From Sinomonas atrocyanea (GTDB lineage: Bacteria > Actinomycetota > Actinomycetes > Actinomycetales > Micrococcaceae): a stretch of DNA of 64,000 nucleotides. A model generated the notes under the pieces. The model was given only the letters and a program-made list of their open reading frames with translations. It had not been told where the DNA came from and made no database searches. Location: NCBI RefSeq assembly GCF_030812675.1, contig NZ_JAUSTE010000010.1, forward strand, positions 109,634 to 173,633, in the 5' to 3' direction. The translations under genes were made by a program, and so were the position numbers. Of this stretch, positions 1 through 7,173 are shown in pieces (position 1 is the stretch's first letter; every line of letters starts with the position of its first letter).

Positions 1-322
1 CCTGCTCGGGGACCTCCATCGGCGGCATCCAGACCTGGCCGCCGGCGGAGGAGACGGCGTCCGCGGTCGCGGCGATGTCGTCCGTCTTGAAGTACACGGT
101 CCACACGTCAGGCATGGAGGCCTGCTCCGCCATCTTGCCCATCATGCCGGCCACCATGGCCCCGTCCTTGAAGGCGGTGACGTAGCCGCCGTACTTCTCC
201 TGGTCGCCGGTCTCGTAGGTCCAGCCGAACAGGTCGGCGTAGAACGCCTTCGCCTTCTCGACGTCGGTGGTCATGAGGTCGGTCCAGCAGGGTGCGCCGG
301 GCATGAAGTGGGGGGTGGGCAT
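1..322 (-). CDS. VOC (glyoxalase/bleomycin-resistance fold) protein, 3' end outside window
   Basis: The translation starts MPTPHFMPGAPCWTDLMTTD and continues with a glyoxalase-type beta-alpha-beta unit (KAKAFYADLFGWTYE), then a second unit (VWTVYFKTDDIAAT). This layout is typical of VOC-superfamily proteins, which use a metal site for isomerase, dioxygenase or drug-binding roles; the substrate cannot be told. About 107 residues are visible and the C-terminus runs off the left edge. The ATG at 322 follows a good ribosome site (GAGGAG, 5 nt away). A TTGAAA/TAGCGT promoter and an inverted repeat lie just upstream, suggesting repressor control. Confidence 0.8.
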   Translation of the reverse strand, partial: MPTPHFMPGAPCWTDLMTTDVEKAKAFYADLFGWTYETGDQEKYGGYVTAFKDGAMVAGMMGKMAEQASMPDVWTVYFKTDDIAATADAVSSAGGQVWMPPMEVPEQ

Positions 323-339
323 GCGAGCTCCTCGGGTCG

Positions 340-380
340 GTCTGTCTGGATGTCTGCCGAACTAGCCGAACGAGACAGAC
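340..380 (-). promoter_or_regulatory. Inverted repeat, candidate operator of the VOC gene
   Basis: GTCTGTCT (340-347) and AGACAGAC (373-380) are perfect 8-bp arms 25 nt apart. The distal arm overlaps the likely -10 box and the proximal arm lies in the leader before the ribosome site. This placement suits a repressor operator; no regulator gene is adjacent in the window. Confidence 0.4.
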
Positions 381-408
381 GCTATGTGGCGCATCCGACA
401 TTTTTCAA
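379..408 (-). promoter_or_regulatory. Housekeeping-type promoter for the VOC gene
   Basis: On the minus strand TTGAAA (408-403) is followed 18 nt later by TAGCGT (384-379). Both hexamers fit a sigma-70-class promoter in a GC-rich genome, and the T-rich tract stands out from its surroundings. The predicted start would leave about 50 nt of leader before the ATG at 322. Confidence 0.5.
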
Positions 409-553
409 GGATCGGCGGATCCGCGCGCGGACCGCGCCGTGGTCGTCTGCATCCTCGCCTGTGGATAACGCCGCGCGGCACCCTGATCCCGCGGCCGGCC
501 GGCGCCCGCCCCGCCCGCCCGCCAGCCCCCCTCAGGCCCTCCGGAACGCGGCA

Positions 554-581
554 GCGCCCCCGGCCGTGGGACCGGGGGCGC
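554..581 (-). terminator. Hairpin terminator downstream of tRNA-Ser
   Basis: GCGCCCCCGG (554-563) and CCGGGGGCGC (572-581) form a perfect 10-bp stem with an 8-nt loop, 11 nt past the 3' end of the tRNA. There is no U-tract, which is usual for actinobacterial intrinsic terminators. Confidence 0.6.
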
Positions 582-591
582 TGCGCCTAGG

Positions 592-679
592 CGGAAGGTA
601 AGGGATTTGAACCCTTGGTACGGGGTGACCGCACACTGGTTTTCAAGACCAGCTCCATAGGCCGCTCGGACAACCTTCC
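592..679 (-). tRNA. tRNA-Ser (UGA anticodon)
   Basis: The minus strand folds as an 88-nt class II tRNA. The 7-bp acceptor stem is GGAAGGT/ACCTTCC with discriminator G. The anticodon stem-loop CTGGT-CTTGAAA-ACCAG carries TGA. A long variable arm follows, then the T arm AAGGG-TTCAAAT-CCCTT. The long variable arm and anticodon identify it as the serine tRNA reading UCA. CC follows the discriminator; whether a full CCA is encoded was not settled. Confidence 0.95.
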
Positions 680-750
680 GTGTCCTAGTAGTGTTTCATA
701 GGCCAGTGATCTCGTGAAAACTTCACGCCCCCTGGGGGAGGAGCACCGAT

Positions 751-1734
751 ATGAAGGCCGTGTTCATCACCGAGCCCGGAGGGCCGGAGGTACTGCAGGT
801 GCGCGAGGTCGACGCGCCGGAGCCCGGCCCGGGAGAGCTGCTCATCGACGTCGTGGCCGCGGGGATCAATCGCGCTGACGTCCAGCAGCGCCGCGGGTTC
901 TACCCTCCTCCGCCGGGCGCCTCGGAGATCCCGGGCCTCGAGGTCTCCGGCCGCATCGCCGGATTCGGGCCCGAGGTCACCCGGCCGTTCGCAGTCGGGG
1001 ACCGGGTCGTGGCCCTCCTGGCCGGAGGCGGCTACGCAGAGAAGGTCGCGGTCCCCGCCGAGCAGGTGGTCCGCGTTCCCGAGGGCGTGGACCTCGTCAC
1101 GGCGGCCGCGCTGCCGGAGACCGCCGCGACGGTCTACTCGAACCTCTTCATGACGGCCCAGCTGGCCCCGGGCGAGCTGCTCCTCATCCATGGCGCCACC
1201 GGCGGGATCGGCACGATGGCGGTCCAGATGGCCAAGGCCTTCGGCGCACGTGTCGCCGCGACGGCGGGCACGGAGGAGAAGGTCTCGACAGCTCGCGCGT
1301 TCCTCGGCGTGGACGTGGCGATCAACTACCGCGAGCAGGACTTCGTCGAGGCGGTCCGCGAGGCCACGGACGGCCGCGGGGCGGACGTGATCCTCGACGT
1401 GGTCGGCGCGAAGTACCTCGAGCGGAATGTCGAGGCCCTCGCCCCCTACGGCAGGCTCGTGGTGATCGGGCTCCAGGGCGGGGCCAAGGCCGAGCTCAAT
1501 CTGGGCACGCTCCTGAGCAAGCGCGCCGCCGTGATCGCCACGTCCCTCCGGCCGCGCCCGGTGGAGGAGAAGGGGGCCATCATGGCTGCGGTCAAGGAGC
1601 ATGTGTGGCCGCTCGTCACGGATGGCCGCATCAAGCCGCTCGTGGACAAGTCCTTCCCGCTGGCCCAGGTGACTGCGGCGCACGAGTACTTCGACTCGGG
1701 CGAGCACGTGGGCAAGATCCTCCTCACGATGTAG
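751..1734 (+). CDS. NAD(P)H:quinone oxidoreductase, zinc-independent MDR family
   Basis: This 327-residue protein has the quinone-oxidoreductase layout: an N-terminal GroES-like domain opening MKAVFITEPGGPEVLQV, with the family signature GINRADVQQRRG near residues 46-57, then a Rossmann domain with the cofactor loop GATGGIG at about 148-154. The cysteines and histidines of zinc-dependent alcohol dehydrogenases are not evident, which fits the one- or two-electron quinone reductase / zeta-crystallin group that uses NADPH. The ATG follows GGGGGAGGAG. It is monocistronic: the tRNA lies upstream on the other strand and a hairpin begins at the stop codon. The exact quinone or enone substrate is unknown. 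Confidence 0.88.
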   Translation: MKAVFITEPGGPEVLQVREVDAPEPGPGELLIDVVAAGINRADVQQRRGFYPPPPGASEIPGLEVSGRIAGFGPEVTRPFAVGDRVVALLAGGGYAEKVAVPAEQVVRVPEGVDLVTAAALPETAATVYSNLFMTAQLAPGELLLIHGATGGIGTMAVQMAKAFGARVAATAGTEEKVSTARAFLGVDVAINYREQDFVEAVREATDGRGADVILDVVGAKYLERNVEALAPYGRLVVIGLQGGAKAELNLGTLLSKRAAVIATSLRPRPVEEKGAIMAAVKEHVWPLVTDGRIKPLVDKSFPLAQVTAAHEYFDSGEHVGKILLTM

Positions 1735-1764
1735 CCGGCGTCGCGGGCCGCGCACGACGCCGGC
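1734..1764 (+). terminator. Hairpin terminator after the quinone oxidoreductase
   Basis: GCCGGCGTCG (1734-1743) pairs with CGACGCCGGC (1755-1764), a perfect 10-bp stem with an 11-nt loop. It starts on the last base of the stop codon. Confidence 0.55.
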
Positions 1765-1937
1765 CACTCACCGCGCGCGGGTGCGGCCCGCCGTCGTGCT
1801 TCCCGTCGGCGCCGCTCACCGCGTGCTCCCTACCGCTCACCGCAGCGCCCGGCACGGGCCGGACACCGGGGCGGTCGGCGCCGTGCCCTCTGGCTAGGGT
1901 CGAGAGCATCCATCACTCTCGCTCGAGGAGGAGCACC

Positions 1938-4235
1938 ATGAGTACCGTCTCACGCCGCGCTGGGGGAGCGCCCGAGACAGGCCCGGCCGAGGGCGACCTC
2001 GTCCAGGACCCGGCCCTGCCGCCGGTCGCCGTCGACCCCGCGAGGCTCGAGGCGGAGAGGCGCTGGACCCCCGCCAAGATCGCCCTCTGGACCGCCATCG
2101 CGCTCGTGGGAGGGCTCGCGTGGGTCATGCTCGCGCTGGTCCGCGGCGAGACGGTGAACGCGATCTGGTTCGTCTTCGCCGCCGTCTGCACGTACCTCAT
2201 CGGCTACCGGTTGTACTCCAAGTACATCGAGAAGCACCTGCTCAGGCCCAACGACGTCCGCGCGACGCCGGCCGAGTACAACGCCGACGGCAAGGACTTC
2301 GTCCGCACGGACCGCAATGTCCTCTTCGGCCACCACTTCGCCGCGATCGCCGGCGCCGGCCCGCTCGTGGGCCCCATCCTGGCCGCGCAGATGGGCTACC
2401 TGCCCGGCACGATCTGGATCATCGTGGGCGTGGTCCTCGCCGGCGCGGTGCAGGACTACCTCGTGATGTTCTTCTCGATGCGCCGCGGTGGCCGCTCGCT
2501 CGGCCAGATGGCCCGCGAGGAGCTCGGGGTCATCGGCGGAACGGCAGCGCTGCTCGCGACCTTGCTCATCATGATCATCATCGTGGCCATCCTCGCCCTC
2601 GTGGTGGTCAACGCCCTCGGCGAGAGCCCGTGGGGCGTCTTCTCGGTTGCCATGACCATTCCGATCGCGCTGTTCATGGGCGTCTATCTGCGCTTCATCC
2701 GCCCGGGCAAGGTCATGGAGGTCTCCGTGATCGGGTTCGTGCTCCTCATGGCCGCGATCATCGGCGGCGGCTGGGTCTCGCACACCGACTGGGGCCAGGC
2801 GCTCTTCCACCTCGACCGGCTCCCGATCGCCTGGGGCCTCATCGTCTACGGCTTCGTCGCGGCCGTGCTGCCCGTCTGGCTCCTGCTCGCCCCGCGCGAC
2901 TACCTCTCGACCTTCATGAAGATCGGCGTGATCGCTCTCCTCGCGGTGGCGATCATCGTGGTGCGCCCCGAGATCAGCGCCCCGGCGTTCAGCGAGTACG
3001 CGTTCAAGGACAACGGCCCCGTCTTCGCCGGCGGCCTCTTCCCCTTCCTGTTCGTGACGATCGCCTGCGGTGCCCTCTCCGGCTTCCACGCCCTCATCTC
3101 CTCCGGCACCACCCCGAAGCTGATCGAGAAGGAGCGCCAGACCCGCTTCATCGGCTACGGCGGCATGCTCATGGAGTCCTTCGTGGCGATCATGGCCCTC
3201 GTCGCCGCGGTCTCGATCGACCGCGGGCTCTACTTCGTCATGAACGCCCCGGCCAACCTCACGGGCGGCTCCGTCCAGCAGGCCGCGGCCTGGGTCAACG
3301 GCCTGGGCCTCGCGGGCGTCAACGTCACTCCCGAGATGCTTTCGGGGACGGCCCAGGGCGTGGGGGAAGCCTCGATCGTCTCCCGGACGGGCGGCGCGCC
3401 GACCCTCGCGGTGGGCCTGAGCCACATCATGCAGCAGCTCATCGGCGGTGCGGGCCTCGCGGCCTTCTGGTACCACTTCGCCATCATGTTCGAGGCGCTG
3501 TTCATCCTCACCGCGGTGGACGCCGGCACCCGCGTGGCCCGGTTCATGCTGCAGGACTCGATCGGGAACTTCGTCCCGAAGTTCAAGGACACCTCGTGGC
3601 GCCTCGGCGCCTGGCTCTGCACGGCGGCCATGGTCCTCGGCTGGGGCTACATCCTGATCCTCGGCGTCACCGATCCCCTCGGCGGCATCAACACGTTCTT
3701 CCCGCTGTTCGGCATCGCGAACCAGCTCCTCGCGGCGATCGCGCTCGCGGTGTGCCTGGCCATCGTGGCCAAGCGGCGGACGTTCGGCCACCTGTGGATC
3801 GTGGCCCTGCCGCTCGCGTTCGCGGCCGTCGTGACCATCACGGCGAGTGCCTACAAGATCTTCTCGCCGGTCCCGGCGGTGGGCTACTTCGCCCAGAATG
3901 CCGCCTTCGCCAAGGCGCTCGCTGACGGGAAGACCTCGTTCGGCACCGCGAAGACGGTCGCCGCCATGGAGGCCGTGGTCCGCAACACGATGGTCCAGGG
4001 CGTGCTGAGCGTTGTGTTCGTGGTGCTCTCGATCATCGTGATCCTCGCCGCGCTCGTCGCGACGTTCAAGGCCTTCCGCGGGATCGGCGTGGGCCCGGAG
4101 GCCGATACCGAGGACCCCGCCGTGCCCTCGCGGGTCTTCGCCCCCGCGGGAATGGTGCCCACCGGGGCCGAACGCGAAGTCCTCGCCCAGTGGCGCGACG
4201 CCGGCATGGACACGACGCCGGCGGGTCACCACTGA
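1938..4235 (+). CDS. cstA: CstA-family carbon starvation protein (pyruvate/peptide uptake transporter)
   Basis: The 765-residue polytopic membrane protein begins with about 50 polar cytoplasmic residues and then has many hydrophobic segments. It shows CstA-family signatures such as FGHHFAAIAGAGPLVGP (about 130-146) and the conserved ISSGTTPKLIEKE stretch in the middle. CstA proteins in other bacteria import pyruvate and possibly peptides during carbon limitation. Start chosen at the ATG preceded by GAGGAGGAG; a longer open frame upstream lacks a ribosome site. A TAGGGT -10-like box lies at 1895-1900. The next gene, ybdD, overlaps by one base (TGATG), the usual cstA-ybdD pairing. The exact substrate in this organism is not shown. 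Confidence 0.92.
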   Translation: MSTVSRRAGGAPETGPAEGDLVQDPALPPVAVDPARLEAERRWTPAKIALWTAIALVGGLAWVMLALVRGETVNAIWFVFAAVCTYLIGYRLYSKYIEKHLLRPNDVRATPAEYNADGKDFVRTDRNVLFGHHFAAIAGAGPLVGPILAAQMGYLPGTIWIIVGVVLAGAVQDYLVMFFSMRRGGRSLGQMAREELGVIGGTAALLATLLIMIIIVAILALVVVNALGESPWGVFSVAMTIPIALFMGVYLRFIRPGKVMEVSVIGFVLLMAAIIGGGWVSHTDWGQALFHLDRLPIAWGLIVYGFVAAVLPVWLLLAPRDYLSTFMKIGVIALLAVAIIVVRPEISAPAFSEYAFKDNGPVFAGGLFPFLFVTIACGALSGFHALISSGTTPKLIEKERQTRFIGYGGMLMESFVAIMALVAAVSIDRGLYFVMNAPANLTGGSVQQAAAWVNGLGLAGVNVTPEMLSGTAQGVGEASIVSRTGGAPTLAVGLSHIMQQLIGGAGLAAFWYHFAIMFEALFILTAVDAGTRVARFMLQDSIGNFVPKFKDTSWRLGAWLCTAAMVLGWGYILILGVTDPLGGINTFFPLFGIANQLLAAIALAVCLAIVAKRRTFGHLWIVALPLAFAAVVTITASAYKIFSPVPAVGYFAQNAAFAKALADGKTSFGTAKTVAAMEAVVRNTMVQGVLSVVFVVLSIIVILAALVATFKAFRGIGVGPEADTEDPAVPSRVFAPAGMVPTGAEREVLAQWRDAGMDTTPAGHH

Positions 4236-4486
4236 TGTCCCCCTCATCGGCCCGTCCTGGCGGCGCCGGGCGCACGACGGCGGTCGCCGCCGTGCGCTCG
4301 GTCCTCGCCGGGGCGCGGGCGCTCGCTCGCGGGGTCATGGGCGCCGACGCGTACGAGAGGTACCTCGAGCACCACCGGGCGGAGCAGGCCGCGGGCCGGT
4401 GCGGCGCGCCGGCGATGACCGAGCGGGAGTTCTGGCGCGACCACGCCGACCGCCAGGACGCGAACCCGCAGGGCCGGTGCTGCTGA
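4235..4486 (+). CDS. YbdD/YjiX-family small protein coupled to CstA
   Basis: This 83-residue protein contains the short family core GADAYERYLEHHR followed by the ending MTEREFWRDHADRQ and a Cys-Cys terminus. YbdD/YjiX (DUF466) proteins are encoded next to CstA/BtsT transporters and are reported to be needed for their activity. The ATG overlaps the cstA stop codon (TGATG), so translation is probably coupled. The first 30 residues are alanine/arginine-rich and not conserved. The family call is firm; the molecular role is family knowledge, not visible in the sequence. Confidence 0.85.
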   Translation: MSPSSARPGGAGRTTAVAAVRSVLAGARALARGVMGADAYERYLEHHRAEQAAGRCGAPAMTEREFWRDHADRQDANPQGRCC

Positions 4487-4564
4487 CCGGCCCCCGCTGA
4501 ACAGGGGCGCCGGGCGCGGTCCCGGCGCGGCACTTCGCCCCGTGGCCCGGCGCGGGGCGCGTGA

Positions 4565-4570
4565 GAGGAT
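4565..4570 (+). promoter_or_regulatory. -10 box placing transcription start on the bpa ATG (leaderless)
   Basis: GAGGAT ends 7 nt before the A of the bpa ATG at 4577, the usual distance from -10 box to +1. No Shine-Dalgarno sequence is present, so the mRNA is probably leaderless. Confidence 0.4.
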
Positions 4571-4576
4571 GGCGCT

Positions 4577-5224
4577 ATGACGTCAGCGGGGAACGAGCAT
4601 ACGGACGGGCAGGCAGCGGACCACACGGAGGAACCCGTCGAGGGGACCGCGATCGAGGGCGACGCCGCCGCGGAGGCCGGCCACGCGGCGTCGTCCGCGC
4701 AGCAGCCGAGGCGGGCGAACCTGCAGGAGCTCGTGGACGAGCCGGCGAAGGTCATGCGGATCGGCACGATGATCCGGCAGCTCCTCGAGGAAGTGAAGGG
4801 GTCCCCGCTCGACGAGGCAGCCCGCGAGCGCCTCGCCGAGATCCACGAGCGCTCGATCCGCGAGCTCGAGGACGGCCTCGCGCCCGAGCTCGTCGACGAG
4901 CTCCACCGCATCTCGCTGCCGTTCTCGGACGAGTCGGTGCCCTCGGAGTCCGAGCTCCGCGTCGCCCAGGCCCAGCTCGTGGGCTGGCTCGAGGGTCTCT
5001 TCCACGGCATCCAGACGGCCATCGCCGCGCAGCAGGCCGCCCACCAGCTCGCCGCTGCGCAGGTGCAGCTGCGCCAGCTCCCGCCCGGAACCATGATCGC
5101 GCCGGGCGTGGTCATCGGCCCGAACGGCGAGCCCCAGCGCGCGGCCCAGGGGCCCGGACAGATGCCCGGCCAGCGGCAGGGCATCCCCCGCGATCCGGAC
5201 CACGGCCCGGGCCAGTACCTCTGA
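4577..5224 (+). CDS. bpa: Bacterial proteasome activator Bpa (DUF2587)
   Basis: The 215-residue protein matches Bpa/PafE of mycobacteria. A disordered acidic N-terminus (1-45) is followed by a helical core (about 50-150) with MRIGTMIRQLLEEV and the run RLAEIHERSIRELE, then a flexible tail ending exactly in GQYL. In known Bpa rings that C-terminal motif docks into the 20S proteasome alpha-ring and opens the gate for ATP-independent degradation. The intact GQYL end implies this organism keeps a 20S proteasome, although its genes are not in the window. The ATG lies 7 nt after a -10-like GAGGAT, so the message may be leaderless. Confidence 0.93.
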   Translation: MTSAGNEHTDGQAADHTEEPVEGTAIEGDAAAEAGHAASSAQQPRRANLQELVDEPAKVMRIGTMIRQLLEEVKGSPLDEAARERLAEIHERSIRELEDGLAPELVDELHRISLPFSDESVPSESELRVAQAQLVGWLEGLFHGIQTAIAAQQAAHQLAAAQVQLRQLPPGTMIAPGVVIGPNGEPQRAAQGPGQMPGQRQGIPRDPDHGPGQYL

Positions 5225-5232
5225 GCGTCTCC

Positions 5233-5673
5233 GTGGGATTCATCAAGTCCGCCCTCGCCGGCCGCCGTGACGACGCCGAGCTCGGCAAGGGCCTGTGGCG
5301 CCGCGCGCACGACCGCTTCCGCAGGGGCCTCGACCGCTACCACCAGGTCCTCGAGGGGATCGACGACGACACTCTCTACAGCGAGCTCGTGGTCATCGCC
5401 GACGGCCTTGCCGACCTCCTTCCCCGGGTGCGGGCGGTCTGCGCCGAGGCGCAGCGCCGCTCCCCGAGCGAGGGGCTCGACGTCCCGGGCGACTACGCGG
5501 CCGTGCACCGCGCCCTCTCCCGTGCAGGCAATGCCCTCGCGACCACGGCTGAGGCGGCCGCCATGCTGCGCCTCGCCGTCGGTCACGTGCCCGTAGGGGC
5601 GCTGTCCGTGCAGCGCCGGGCCGCGACCGTGCTCGAGCATGTGCAGGAGGCCGAGGAGCTCATGCGCCGCTGA
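5233..5673 (+). CDS. Conserved hypothetical protein downstream of bpa
   Basis: The 146-residue, mostly helical protein begins at a GTG 8 nt after the bpa stop codon (VGFIKSALAGRRDDAELGKG) and has no signal peptide or membrane segment. It carries a basic/amphipathic N-terminal helix and long alpha-helices such as RFRRGLDRYHQVLEGIDDD. I do not recognise a named family. Tight spacing puts it in one transcript with the proteasome activator, so a role linked to protein turnover is possible but unproven. The start is moderately certain: an in-frame extension into bpa exists but has no ribosome site. Confidence 0.65.
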   Translation: MGFIKSALAGRRDDAELGKGLWRRAHDRFRRGLDRYHQVLEGIDDDTLYSELVVIADGLADLLPRVRAVCAEAQRRSPSEGLDVPGDYAAVHRALSRAGNALATTAEAAAMLRLAVGHVPVGALSVQRRAATVLEHVQEAEELMRR

Positions 5674-5767
5674 GCTGTACGGCTCCCCGGATCTATTCCG
5701 CGGTTCGCGCTCCGCGAAGTCCGCTGGGAAATCCCTTGGAACCGCCGGTGCGCGCGCCCCGCGGTGG

Positions 5768-5773
5768 CAGGAT
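5768..5773 (+). promoter_or_regulatory. -10 box close to the aldo/keto reductase start
   Basis: CAGGAT ends 8 nt before the ATG at 5781. The ATG has no clear separate ribosome site, so a leaderless or near-leaderless message is likely. This also favours 5781 over the in-frame ATG at 5772. Confidence 0.35.
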
Positions 5774-5780
5774 GGGCAGC

Positions 5781-6635
5781 ATGACTTCTGCTGAGACCCT
5801 GACCTCCCCTGTCCTCTCGTTCCACGACGGCCGCACCATCCCGCAGCTCGGGTACGGAGTGTGGCAGGTCGAGGACGACGTCGCCGAGCGCGTGGTCGGC
5901 GAGGCGTTCCGGGTGGGCTACCGCCACATCGACACCGCCGCGATCTACGGCAACGAGGCCGGCGTGGGCCGCGCCATCGCCTCCTCGGGGCTGGACCGCG
6001 ACGAGCTCTTCATCACCACGAAGCTCTGGAACGCGGACCAGGGCCGCGACAAGGTGGCCCCGGCCTTCGAGACCTCTCTGGACAAGCTCGGCCTCGACTA
6101 CGTGGACCTCTACCTCATCCACTGGCTCCAGCCGAAGCGCGGCCTCTACCTCGAGACCTGGGAGGAGTTCGCGAAGCTGAAGGAGTCCGGCCGAGTCCGC
6201 TCGATCGGCGTCTCCAACTTCACCGTCGAGGCGCTCGAGGAGATCCAGCGCGAGACCGGTGTGGTCCCCGTGATCAACCAGGTCGAGACCCACCCGTACT
6301 TCCCGCAGGCCGAGCTGCGCGCCTACGAGGAGTCCAAGGGGATCCTGCACGAGTCCTGGTCGCCGCTGGGCCAGGGCAAGGACCTCCTCGAGGATCCGGT
6401 GCTGCGCGAGATCGCCCAGAACCACGGCGTGAGCGTCCCGAACGTGGTCCTCGGCTGGCACCTCGCCCTCGGCAACGTGGTGATCCCGAAGTCCGTCACG
6501 CCCGAGCGCATCGCCCAGAACTGGACGGCCCTCGCCCTCACCCTGGAGCCGGCCGAGATCGAGGCCATCAACGGCCTCGGCAAGGGTGCGGCCGGCCGCA
6601 TCGGCGCCGACCCCGCCGAGGCCGACTTCGCCTGA
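5781..6635 (+). CDS. Aldo/keto reductase (2,5-diketo-D-gluconate reductase-like)
   Basis: The 284-residue TIM-barrel protein has the full AKR catalytic tetrad: Asp51 and Tyr56 in YRHIDTAAIYGNE, Lys81 in ITTKLW and His114 in LIHW. The C-terminal NADPH-binding stretch VIPKSVTPERIAQN is also present. These enzymes reduce aldehydes, diketogluconates or methylglyoxal with NADPH in the cytoplasm. Length and motifs are normal. The gene stands alone and ends in a very strong 19-bp hairpin. The start at 5781 is preferred over 5772 because a -10-like CAGGAT ends 8 nt upstream. The substrate cannot be predicted. Confidence 0.9.
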   Translation: MTSAETLTSPVLSFHDGRTIPQLGYGVWQVEDDVAERVVGEAFRVGYRHIDTAAIYGNEAGVGRAIASSGLDRDELFITTKLWNADQGRDKVAPAFETSLDKLGLDYVDLYLIHWLQPKRGLYLETWEEFAKLKESGRVRSIGVSNFTVEALEEIQRETGVVPVINQVETHPYFPQAELRAYEESKGILHESWSPLGQGKDLLEDPVLREIAQNHGVSVPNVVLGWHLALGNVVIPKSVTPERIAQNWTALALTLEPAEIEAINGLGKGAAGRIGADPAEADFA

Positions 6636-6655
6636 GCCCGGAAGCCTGGACTGAA

Positions 6656-6706
6656 GCACGACGGAAGGTGACCCCCCTCCGCGGGGCGGGTCACCTTCCG
6701 TCGTGC
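6656..6706 (+). terminator. Strong hairpin terminator after the aldo/keto reductase
   Basis: Perfect 19-bp arms (6656-6674 and 6688-6706, beginning GCACGACGGAAGG) enclose a 13-nt loop. It separates the reductase from the rhodanese gene. There is no U-tract. Confidence 0.8.
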
Positions 6707-6728
6707 GCCCGGATGAAACGAGGACCCT

Positions 6729-7157
6729 GTGGAACAGCAGGCTGAGGTGTCCGCGGCGGCGGCCGAGGCGGACGACGGCTGGGCCGCGATCGACCTCCTG
6801 CTCGCCGAGAGCCGCGCAGGACTCGAGCGCGTCCAGCCGGAGGACCTGGACCGTGAGATGTCGGCCGGTGCCCTGGTCGTCGACACCCGACCGGTAGACC
6901 AGCGCCGCCGCGACGGGGCCCTCCCCGGGGCGATCGTGGTGGACCGCAACGTCCTCGAATGGCGCCTCGATCCCACGAGCCCCTGGCGGCTCCCGGTCGC
7001 CGACGACCCCGGCCGGCGGATCGTGATCGTGTGCAACGAGGGCTACAGCTCGAGCCTCGCCGCCCATACCCTGCAGCGGCTGGGCCTGAGCCGGGCCACC
7101 GACCTGGTGGGCGGCTTCCAGGCGTGGGCGGCGCACCGGCGCCAGGTTCGGGACTGA
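6729..7157 (+). CDS. Rhodanese-like sulfurtransferase domain protein
   Basis: This 142-residue single-domain protein has the rhodanese elements ALVVDTRPVDQRRRDGALPGA and the active-site loop IVCNEGYSSS with catalytic Cys102. It ends in the helix TDLVGGFQAWAAHR typical of GlpE/PspE-type rhodaneses. The family transfers sulfane sulfur to thiophilic acceptors or acts in stress responses; the six-residue loop CNEGYS fits a sulfurtransferase rather than a Cdc25 phosphatase. The GTG start follows GAGGA. It converges on the antiporter operon 17 nt downstream with little room for a terminator. Confidence 0.88.
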   Translation: MEQQAEVSAAAAEADDGWAAIDLLLAESRAGLERVQPEDLDREMSAGALVVDTRPVDQRRRDGALPGAIVVDRNVLEWRLDPTSPWRLPVADDPGRRIVIVCNEGYSSSLAAHTLQRLGLSRATDLVGGFQAWAAHRRQVRD

Positions 7158-7173
7158 GCGCCGCCGCCGCGCG

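Noticed and set aside
1950..4247. A 765-codon open frame antisense to cstA.
   Set aside because: It mirrors cstA codon by codon in a very GC-rich sequence, its product is a His/Asp/Arg-rich non-globular run, and it has no ribosome site. cstA has clear family motifs.
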